Both the position numbers and the translations under genes were made by a program. 64,000 bases of DNA from Polychytrium aggregatum. Its lineage: Eukaryota; Chytridiomycota; Chytridiomycetes; Polychytriales. Positions 8,283 through 15,915 of the stretch are shown here, piece after piece. Each line of letters begins with the position of its first letter. The stretch's first letter is position 1. The DNA is taken from NCBI RefSeq assembly GCF_025602895.1, contig NW_026516203.1, forward strand, positions 1,302,001 through 1,366,000, in the 5' to 3' direction. Below the pieces are notes generated by a model. It saw only the letters and a list, made by a program, of their open reading frames with translations. It had not been told where the DNA came from and did not search any database.

Positions 8283-9340
8283 TGGTAGCATCGGACGATC
8301 CCGCCGTCAATGCCTGTCTCCAGGCCCTTGAACAACTATCGCTCGAGGACCGCGCCCTGGTCCTCTCCGCCCTGACTGCCCAGCCGAATCTCCCCACGGT
8401 CCCTCCCGGTTTCAAGCGTCCCAAGATCCCGCTCCCCGACGCCTTCACTGGCGAGCGTAAGGCTGCTGTCGTTGACGAGTTTGTCTTCTCAATGACCGAG
8501 TACATTGCCTTCCACAGTCTCGATGACGCCACCGCTGTCGCCACCGTCGCCATGAACCTCAAGGGCAAGGCCAAGACCTGGTGGCGCCTCTGGTCCCAGG
8601 GCAAGCAACTCGACAACCTGACCCCGGCCGCCGTCCTGTCCCTCGTCCGCGACACCTTCCTTCCGTCCACCTCGCTGCGCACCACCGAGGATGAGTTCGA
8701 AGCACTGCGCCACACCGGCTCCGTCGAGCAGTTCAACTCTCGCTTCCGCGATCTCCTCCTCGAGCTGCCCCACTTCAGCAACAACCGCCAGAACCTGCAG
8801 CGCTACCTCACCAAGCTCAAGCACAGGGTGCGCATCGAAGTCGAATGGAAGCTTGACTCCAACACAGCCACCCTCGAAGATGCCATGGCCCTCGCCGAGC
8901 GATACGAGTCCATTATGGGTCAATCGCAACCCCTGATGCAGCAGCCCGCTCGCACTCAGTTCCGCGATCAACCCTTCCGCGAGCTCCAGTTCCAGCGACC
9001 TCCTCTCTTCCGCGCTCCACCTGGTCAGCCGCAGTTCCGCCCAATGGTCCGTCCTCCTCGTCCCGCCTTCCAGCCGACCCAGCCTCCCGCACGTGACCCC
9101 AACGCCATGGACCTCGACAACGTCGACATGCGCCCGATCAAGAAGCTCACCGACCGCGAGAAGGAGTACCTCCGCCGTAACGGAGGCTGCTTCCGCTGCC
9201 GCAAGTTCGGCCACATCGCCTCGCAGTGTCCCTTGAACCAGCCCCGCATCAACGCCATCGTCGAGACCGCCGACCAGGCCACCTTCTACGAAGATCAGGG
9301 AAACGACGAGGCGGCAACCCCTGGATACTACGACCTCTGA
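8282..9340 (+). CDS. gag: Gag of element B
   Basis: 352 residues: an N-terminal region, a gag helical domain (about 60-200, containing AKTWWRLW and VEQFNSRFRDLLLELP), a Pro/Gln/Arg-rich linker and a single CCHC zinc knuckle near residue 310. It forms the particle and binds the RNA genome. The ATG takes its A from the LTR, and codons 1-3 coincide with the putative primer binding site, so the whole 5' leader of the transcript must be LTR sequence. The 3' end overlaps pol, with a slippery heptamer 13 codons before the stop. Confidence 0.95.
   Translation: MVASDDPAVNACLQALEQLSLEDRALVLSALTAQPNLPTVPPGFKRPKIPLPDAFTGERKAAVVDEFVFSMTEYIAFHSLDDATAVATVAMNLKGKAKTWWRLWSQGKQLDNLTPAAVLSLVRDTFLPSTSLRTTEDEFEALRHTGSVEQFNSRFRDLLLELPHFSNNRQNLQRYLTKLKHRVRIEVEWKLDSNTATLEDAMALAERYESIMGQSQPLMQQPARTQFRDQPFRELQFQRPPLFRAPPGQPQFRPMVRPPRPAFQPTQPPARDPNAMDLDNVDMRPIKKLTDREKEYLRRNGGCFRCRKFGHIASQCPLNQPRINAIVETADQATFYEDQGNDEAATPGYYDL
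8283..8294 (+). other. Putative primer binding site
   Basis: TGGTAGCATCGG directly abuts the LTR. TGGTAGC is complementary to the 3' end GCTACCA of the initiator methionine tRNA, the primer used by Ty1 and Ty3. It overlaps gag codons 1-3. The match beyond 7-8 bases depends on this organism's own tRNA, which is not in the window. Self-priming as in Tf1 is the alternative. Confidence 0.55.
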
Positions 9341-12300
9341 AGGACCCGGCGAGTTGCCGCCATCCGACTCCGACCCCCGACGCTGAACTATTGACTCTCG
9401 CCACCGGACCTCACCTGATCAACTCTCTCATCGACGAACCCCACCGCACTGCCGCCAACCACGGCAAGGGACTGCTTGTGATCGACGCCACCCTCAACGG
9501 CTCCCCGATCACCGTCCTCATCGACCCTGGTGCGACCAACTCGCACATCTCCGAGACCCTCGCCTCGACCCTCGACCTTCGAACCAAGACCACCGCCAAC
9601 GCCGTCACGATGCCCAACGGCAAGTCCTTCCCGTCCTCCGTCACCGATCCCGTCGACCTCACCATCCACGACTACCACGCCCGCATCAACCTCTTCACCG
9701 CGCCACTCACCTGGGACGTTATCCTCGGCAAGAACTGGCTCGACCAGACCAACCCCGAGATCGACTGGCCCTCCAACCGAATCAAGTTCTCGATCGACGG
9801 GAAGCACCACACTTGGACGGCATCGCGACCCGACACCGGAATGCCACTCACGACCCTCGAACTCCGATCCCAGTACCACATGTCGACCCAGCAGATCAAC
9901 GCACTGGCTTCGACTCCCGGCGCCGTGTATGTTTGTACTCTGAGCAGTGACTTGAATACAGTTGCTGTTGAACCCTACGACCCCGTTGCCCAACTTGCCC
10001 GTGTCCTCGAACCACTGACCCCCGAACACCGATCCATCATCGCAAAGTACCGCGATGCCTTCAACGAACTCAAGGAACTCCCGCCTCACCGACCCGGCAT
10101 CGACATGAACATCCGACTCGACGACTCTGCCAAGCCAACCTGGTCGTCGCTCTACCAAATGTCGGCCGAAGAACTCGCTCGTCTCAAAGACGAACTCGAC
10201 CGATTGCTCCGGATCGGCCACATCCGCAAGTCCGTCTCGCCCTTCGGCGCACCGATCTTCTGGGTCAAGCAGGGCGACAAGTTCCGACTCGTCTTTGACT
10301 TCCGCGCCCTCAACAAGATCACCGTCAAGGACCGCACCGCGCTGCCCAACATGCGCGAGATCATCGACCGCCTGTCCAAGTGCCGTGTCTTCTCCAAGCT
10401 CGACTTGCAACGCGGATTCCACCAGATCCGCATTGCCGACGCCGACACCCCCAAGACGGCCTTCAGGACCAAGTACGGCCACTTTGAGTGGCTTGTGATG
10501 CCCTTCGGCCTCGCCAACAGTCCCTCCGTGTTCCAAGCCGCGATGAACGACATCTTCCGCGAGTTCATCGACGACTTTGTGTTCGTCTACATCGACGACA
10601 TCCTGATCGCATCCGAGGACGAGGACCAGCACATCCGCCACATCGAACTGGTCCTCGACAAGATCCACCGACACGGCTTCAAGATCCGACCCGAGAAGTG
10701 TTCGTTCTTCAACTCGACCGTCACCTATCTCGGCTTCATCATCGGCGAAGGACGCATCCAAGTGCATCCCTCGCGCATCGACGCCATCAAGAACTACCCG
10801 CGACCAACGACCGAACACGAACTCCGCAGCTTCCTCGGCTTGACCAACACCATCATGAGCTTTGTCCCTGGCTACGCTGCCCTCGCCGGTCCACTCTCGA
10901 CTCTGATCACCACCCGCTCCGCCAACTCGACCAAGTCCGTCGTCTGGGACGACAACGCCATCGCCGCCTTCGAGCAGCTCAAGTTGCTCTCGCCTCAGTC
11001 GCTGCACATGGTCAACCCGGACAAGGACATTCACCTCTTCACCGACTGGTCCGAGTCAAGCGCATCGATTGGTGGATGGATCGGGCAGGACATGGACGGA
11101 TCCGGCACGGTGCGCCCCATCGCTTTCAACTCGCAGAAACTGCACGGATCCGAACTCAACTACTCGCCCTACAACGGCGAGCTGCTGTCGATCACCCGCC
11201 ACCTCGACAAGTTCAAGAACTACCTCGTCGGCCGCAAAGTCTTCCTCCACACCGACCAGAAGGCGCTCAAGCACATCCTCGACTCCAAGACCCTCAACAA
11301 GCGCCAACAGCGAGCCATCGACACGATGCTGGACTTTGACCTCGAGATCCAGTGGATCCCCGGCTCGTGGAACAAGGTCGCCGACGTGCTCTCGCGCACA
11401 CCGACAGCCATCTCCAAGGCCGTCCAAGTCTCGATCATCAACGCGATTGTCAACCTCGGACCCTCGCCCGACGATCTCTTGGACACCATCCGCACTCAGT
11501 ACAGCTCCGACCCGATCCTGTCAGCACTGATCTCGGTCCTCCGCGACAACTCGACCGACGGACTCAAGCCGTGGATGAAGGCACAGCTGCACCGCTTCTC
11601 ACTTCGACACGGGATTCTCTACTTCGACTCGACCCGCATCTGCATCCCCGGCAAGGACCTCCGCATCTCGATCATCAAGGACCACCACGACTCTGTCTGT
11701 GCAGCTCACCCCGGCACCAACACGCTCTACAAGGCCATCTCGACACACTACTACTGGCCCGCCATGTCCAAGGACATTGCCGAGTGGGTCTCGCACTGCG
11801 ACATCTGCCAGCGAGCCAAGATCCGACGACAACAAGCATACGGTCACTTCTCCCGGATCCCTGTGGCCACCCGCAAGATGGACACTGTCGCCCTCGACTT
11901 CATCCTCGGACTCCCGCCTGTCACGGACTCACTCTCGGGACGCACCTTCAACTCGATCACGATCTTTGTCGACTCCCTCACCAAGTACGTCGTCCTGGTT
12001 CCTGGCAACAAGACCGACTCGGCCGAAGACGTCGCCCGCCAGTACTTCCGCGATGTCTTTGTGCACTTTGGACTCGCCGGCACTTTCATCTCGGATCACG
12101 ACACACGCTTCCGGTCGGCCTTCTGGACAGGACTTAACACTCTGCTCAAGACCGAACTCCGGATCGCCTTTGCCCACCACCACGAGGCCGCCGGACAAGT
12201 CGAACGCTTTGTGGCAACCGTCGCCGAGGCCATCCGCTGTTCGACTCTGGCCCTCGGCTCCCGCTGGATCGATCAAGTGCCATACATCCAGTTCGCGCTC

Positions 12301-13035
12301 AACTCACACAGCTCAGCTTCGACTGGACATTCGCCCTTCTTCCTGATGCACGGTCAGCATCCTCGCACTCCTGCCAACACCGACATCATCGCCGAGTCCA
12401 ACCCTGCAGCACAGTCGATCGAGGAGATGCAAGCGACTCTGGACTTGGTCTCGGACAACATCGGCAAGGCCCAGGACCGGGCCCTGTACTACGCCAACCG
12501 ACATCGACGCGATATCAGCTACGACATTGGCGACCAAGTCCTGATCGACACGACCGCGTATCACTTCAGCACGGACGACGTCACACCCTCCAAGATGCGG
12601 ATGCCGTACTTGGGACCCTTCAAGATCATCGAGAAGATCGGAACGACTGGATATCGACTTCGACTCCCGAGGACCCTCCGATTTACAACCGAACTCCCCG
12701 CTTCCGCCCTCGTCCCCTACAACACACCATCGACCGACCAACTTGTGTTTGATGAACCCGGACCCAACCACAACGACGAATCAGTGTTCGAAGCGATCAT
12801 TGGACACAGGATCAACCGACGACGTCGACTTCCTGGATATCGACACGAGTTCTTGCTCCGCTGGCAGGGATACGACCCATCTTACGACTCGTGGGCACCA
12901 CTGGCCGAACTCTTGGATGGAGGACTCGCAGATATCCACGACTTCCTCAGCCGCAACCGCAACCTTCCGGAAATGGACACACTGATCGACCTTTGCCAAG
13001 CACAAGTGCAACGCAACTCGGGATCGAAAAATTGA
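9226..13035 (+). CDS. pol: Pol polyprotein of element B with C-terminal chromodomain
   Basis: An ORF of 1269 codons in the -1 frame relative to gag; it is probably entered at the heptamer 9298-9304. Order of domains: retropepsin (VLIDPGATNSHIS, catalytic Asp at residue 100, with Pro in place of the usual Ser/Thr), reverse transcriptase with LDLQRGFHQI and the catalytic YIDD at 455-458, RNase H (TDWSESSAS, TDQKALKHIL), integrase with an HHCC zinc site (H..H..CDIC) and a DDE core (MDTVALDF, SDHDTRF, GQVERF), and a chromodomain at about 1180-1250 (HEFLLRWQGYDPSYDSWAPL). Chromodomains of this group direct integration to chromatin. No defect is seen. Confidence 0.95.
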   Translation: MSLEPAPHQRHRRDRRPGHLLRRSGKRRGGNPWILRPLKDPASCRHPTPTPDAELLTLATGPHLINSLIDEPHRTAANHGKGLLVIDATLNGSPITVLIDPGATNSHISETLASTLDLRTKTTANAVTMPNGKSFPSSVTDPVDLTIHDYHARINLFTAPLTWDVILGKNWLDQTNPEIDWPSNRIKFSIDGKHHTWTASRPDTGMPLTTLELRSQYHMSTQQINALASTPGAVYVCTLSSDLNTVAVEPYDPVAQLARVLEPLTPEHRSIIAKYRDAFNELKELPPHRPGIDMNIRLDDSAKPTWSSLYQMSAEELARLKDELDRLLRIGHIRKSVSPFGAPIFWVKQGDKFRLVFDFRALNKITVKDRTALPNMREIIDRLSKCRVFSKLDLQRGFHQIRIADADTPKTAFRTKYGHFEWLVMPFGLANSPSVFQAAMNDIFREFIDDFVFVYIDDILIASEDEDQHIRHIELVLDKIHRHGFKIRPEKCSFFNSTVTYLGFIIGEGRIQVHPSRIDAIKNYPRPTTEHELRSFLGLTNTIMSFVPGYAALAGPLSTLITTRSANSTKSVVWDDNAIAAFEQLKLLSPQSLHMVNPDKDIHLFTDWSESSASIGGWIGQDMDGSGTVRPIAFNSQKLHGSELNYSPYNGELLSITRHLDKFKNYLVGRKVFLHTDQKALKHILDSKTLNKRQQRAIDTMLDFDLEIQWIPGSWNKVADVLSRTPTAISKAVQVSIINAIVNLGPSPDDLLDTIRTQYSSDPILSALISVLRDNSTDGLKPWMKAQLHRFSLRHGILYFDSTRICIPGKDLRISIIKDHHDSVCAAHPGTNTLYKAISTHYYWPAMSKDIAEWVSHCDICQRAKIRRQQAYGHFSRIPVATRKMDTVALDFILGLPPVTDSLSGRTFNSITIFVDSLTKYVVLVPGNKTDSAEDVARQYFRDVFVHFGLAGTFISDHDTRFRSAFWTGLNTLLKTELRIAFAHHHEAAGQVERFVATVAEAIRCSTLALGSRWIDQVPYIQFALNSHSSASTGHSPFFLMHGQHPRTPANTDIIAESNPAAQSIEEMQATLDLVSDNIGKAQDRALYYANRHRRDISYDIGDQVLIDTTAYHFSTDDVTPSKMRMPYLGPFKIIEKIGTTGYRLRLPRTLRFTTELPASALVPYNTPSTDQLVFDEPGPNHNDESVFEAIIGHRINRRRRLPGYRHEFLLRWQGYDPSYDSWAPLAELLDGGLADIHDFLSRNRNLPEMDTLIDLCQAQVQRNSGSKN
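9298..9361 (+). promoter_or_regulatory. Candidate -1 ribosomal frameshift signal, element B
   Basis: The heptamer GGGAAAC (9298-9304) is in zero-frame phase G GGA AAC. It is followed by a 5-nt spacer (9305-9309) and a perfect 9-bp stem GGCGGCAAC (9310-9318) with GTTGCCGCC (9353-9361), loop 34 nt, containing the gag stop codon. After a -1 slip the frame reads straight into the pol linker. GGGAAAC is the heptamer used at the gag-pro junction of some simian retroviruses. Confidence 0.72.
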
Positions 13036-13059
13036 TGGTTTGACTTGAGCACAATTTTT

Positions 13060-13069
13060 CTGGGGGGGA
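13060..13069 (+). other. Polypurine tract of element B
   Basis: The run CTGGGGGGGA immediately precedes the TGTCA start of the 3' LTR, the expected place for plus-strand priming. The short stretch 13036-13059 after pol holds nothing else. Confidence 0.75.
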
Positions 13070-13535
13070 TGTCACAGATCGCTCTGCCCGCCTAGCTGCA
13101 CCGTCGCACTTGTGTCACTGTTTGCGTCGCACACTTTCCTTTTCCTTTGTCCTGTGACGCCTTTCCTTTTTCCTTGCTCTCATGTTGCACACGCCGCTCT
13201 GTTTTCCCTGCATTTGTCATCGACCATGCATTAGTCAGACGCTGTGTCACCCGCATTTGTCAGCCACCGAGCATTTGTCAGACTTTCACATGTTTCTCCG
13301 GTTAGCCGTTGCTGCCTGGCTGCTGTCCCGCCGCCTCCGCTGCTTCGCCCCCGCTGCGGCAGGCTTCGCCTCCGGGACCGCCAGACAGATAAATAGCCCG
13401 CCTTCACCCGCTCATGTTTCTGGTCATCACCTTCGACCCCAGACACACTTGACTCTAGATCCTAGCCTCGCTAAGATCAATAAAACCCTTCTCTATCTTT
13501 TTCTTTTGATCTCCTCTTGATCCCGTGATCTGACA
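13070..13535 (+). repeat. 3' LTR of element B (466 bp)
   Basis: Same sequence as the 5' LTR as far as I can compare by eye, followed by the target duplication CTTGT at 13536-13540. Confidence 0.95.
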
Positions 13536-14062
13536 CTTGTACTAAAACTACGACGGCGCAACAAGCGGCAAACATCGTGGTCAAGGAGCTCGTTCGTCTC
13601 CATGGACTCTCAGACAACATTTTGTCGGATCGTGGCCCACAGTTTGCCTCGCGCTTCTGAAAGCGTCTGTTCGAGCTCCTTGGGACATCGACAAACTTGT
13701 CAACTGCTTTCCACACACAGTCGAACGGCCAGACGGAGAGGGTAAATCAGATCATGGAGCAATACCTCCGCTGTTACGTATCGTACCAGCAGGACAACTG
13801 GCTCGACCTCCTCCCCCTGGCCGAGTTCGCATACAACAATGCGTCCCACGAGTCCTCAGGCATGTCGCCATTCGTGGCTAACTACGGTTTCCACCCAAGG
13901 TTCTCTGTTCTCCAGCCATCAACGCCTGTCAACCCTGCGGCTGAGGAGCATGTCCAACTCCTCGAAGACACCCGGTCGTTGCTTGTGGCCAACCTCGAAG
14001 CTGCTCGCGAGAGACAAACACGATGCGTGGATGCCAATCGAGAGGAAAGCCCGATCAACGCC
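13536..14062 (+). pseudogene. Family 3 pol fragment, copy 1, right half (integrase core)
   Basis: Continues the integrase interrupted at 7816: the second catalytic Asp region (ILSDRGPQFASRF), then a TGA where the family has Trp, then STAFHTQSNGQTERVN with the catalytic Glu. It ends abruptly at 14062 where the 3' LTR of D1 begins. In copy 2 the same sequence continues past this point, so D1 inserted after ACGCC (14058-14062). Confidence 0.88.
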
Positions 14063-14527
14063 TGTCAGATCACAGGATCAAGAGGAAGTCAAAAGAAGAA
14101 GATAGAGAAGGGTTTTATTGATCTTAGCGAGGCTAGGATCTAGAGTCAAGTGTGTCTGGGGTCGAAGGTGATGACCAGAAACATGAGCGGGCGAAGGCGG
14201 GCTATTTATCTGTCTGGCGGTCCCGGAGGCGAAGCCTGCCGCAGCGGGGGCGAAGCAGCGGAGGCGGCGGGACAGCAGCCAGGCAGCAGCGGCTAACCGG
14301 AGAAACATGTGAAAGTCTGACAAATGCTCGGTGGCTGACAAATGCGGGTGACACAGCGTCTGACTAATGCATGGTCGATGACAAATGCTGGGAACACAGA
14401 GCGGCGTGTGCAACATGAGAGCAAGGAAAAAGGAAAGGCGTCGCAGGCAAAGGAAAAAGAAAGTGTGCGACGCAAACAGTGACACAAGTGCGACGGTGCA
14501 GCCAAGCGGGCAGAGGGATCTGTGACA
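14063..14527 (-). repeat. 3' LTR of element D1
   Basis: Full-length family 1 LTR of about 465 bp with TGTCA/TGACA ends. It carries a few private differences from the A/B type, for example in the GGAAGTC block. Confidence 0.92.
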
Positions 14528-14561
14528 TCCCCCCCAGAAAAATTGTGCTCAAGTCAAACCA

Positions 14562-15415
14562 TCAATTTTTCGATCCCGAGTTGCGTTGCACTTGTGCTTG
14601 GCAAAGGTCGATCAGTGTGTTCATTTCCGGAAGGTTGCGGTTGCGGCTGAGGAAGTCGTGGATGTCTGCGAGTCCTCCATCCAAGAGTTCGGCCAGTGGT
14701 GCCCACGAGTCGTAGGATGGGTCGTATCCCTGCCAGCGGAGCAGGAACTCGTGTCGATATCCAGGAAGTCGACGTCGTCGGTTGATCCTGTGTCCAATGA
14801 TCGCTTCGAACACTGATTCGTCGTTGTGGTTGGGTCCGGGTTCGTCAAACACAAGTTGGTCGGTCGATGGTGTGTTGTACGGGACGAGGGCGGAAGCTGG
14901 GAGTTCGGTTGTAAATCGGAGGGTCCTCGGGAGTCGGAGTCGATATCCAGTCGTCCCGATCTTCTCGATGATCTTGAAGGGTCCCAAGTACGGCATCCGC
15001 ATCTTGGAGGGTGTGACGTCGTCCGTGCTGAAGTGGTACGCGGTCGTGTCGATCAGGACTTGGTCGCCAATGTCGTAGCTGATATCGCGTCGATGTCGGT
15101 TGGCGTAGTACAGGGCCCGGTCCTGGGCCTTGCCGATGTTGTCCGAGACCAAGTCCAGAGTCGCTTGCATCTCCTCGATCGACTGTGCTGCGGGGTTGGA
15201 CTCGGCGATGATGTCGGTGTTGGCAGGGGTGCGAGGATGCTGACCGTGCATCAGGAAGAAGGGCGAATGTCCAGTCGATGCTGAGTTGTGTGAGTTGAGT
15301 GCGAACTGGATGTACGGCACTTGATCGATCCAGCGGGAGCCGAGGGCCAGAGTCGAACAGCGGATGGCCTCGGCGACGGTTGCCACAAAGCGTTCGACTT
15401 GTCCGGCGGCCTCGT
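14562..15415 (-). pseudogene. Truncated pol of element D1 (integrase end and chromodomain)
   Basis: About 284 codons in the pol frame, covering the end of the integrase core from GQVERF to the chromodomain. They are uninterrupted up to the D2 insertion point. The N-terminal ~980 residues are lost, so no functional polyprotein can be made. Confidence 0.9.
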
Positions 15416-15881
15416 TGTCAGATCACGGGATCAAGAGGAGATCAAAAGAAAAAGATAGAGAAGGGTTTTATTGATCTTAGCGAGGCTAGGATCTAGAGTC
15501 AAGTGTGTCTGGGGTCGAAGGTGATGACCAGAAACATGAGCGGGTGAAGGCGGGCTATTTATCTGTCTGGCGGTCCCGGAGGCGAAGCCTGCCGCAGCGG
15601 GGGCGAAGCAGCGGAGGCGGCGGGACAGCAGCCAGGCAGCAACGGCTAACCGGAGAAACATGTGAAAGTCTGACAAATGCTCGGTGGCTGACAAATGCGG
15701 GTGACACAGCGTCTGACTAATGCATGGTCGATGACAAATGCAGGGAAAACAGAGCGGCGTGTGCAACATGAGAGCAAGGAAAAAGGAAAGGCGTCACAGG
15801 ACAAAGGAAAAGGAAAGTGTGCGACGCAAACAGTGACACAAGTGCGACGGTGCAGCTAGGCGGGCAGAGCGATCTGTGACA
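15416..15881 (-). repeat. 3' LTR of element D2
   Basis: A 466-bp A/B-type LTR. The polypurine tract and the CAATTTTT end of the internal region follow at 15882-15915. Confidence 0.93.
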
Positions 15882-15915
15882 TCCCCCCCAGAAAAATTGT
15901 GCTCAAGTCAAACCA

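Larger units (their letters stand above)
7817..13535 (+). mobile_element. Complete Ty3/gypsy chromovirus element B (family 1)
   Basis: A 5719-bp element with two 466-bp LTRs that look identical by eye, an intact gag, an intact pol in the -1 frame, a primer binding site at the LTR edge and a G-rich polypurine tract before the 3' LTR. It is flanked by the 5-bp target duplication CTTGT (7812-7816 and 13536-13540). The empty site is preserved in the second copy of the target near 21834. LTR identity and intact frames imply a recent and possibly still mobile copy. Confidence 0.96.
14063..15415 (-). mobile_element. Family 1 element D1, 3' part only
   Basis: Minus-strand element consisting of a 3' LTR (14063-14527), the polypurine tract and the C-terminal part of pol. 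It is cut at 15415 by element D2. The rest of D1 (most of pol, gag, 5' LTR) and the right copy of its target duplication are missing from the window. LTR and pol differ from B and D2 at scattered bases, so D1 is the older insertion. Confidence 0.9.

Noticed and set aside
8489-9214. Antisense ORF opposite gag (241 codons), repeated in each family 1 copy
   Set aside because: Shadow of gag with biased composition and no start context or motif; conserved only because the element is.
9388-11034. Long antisense ORF (548 codons) opposite pol of element B, also in A and D2
   Set aside because: It mirrors the pol coding sequence on the other strand. Its openness follows from the GC-rich codon pattern of pol, and the translation is a low-complexity Val/Asp/Gly mixture with no motif.
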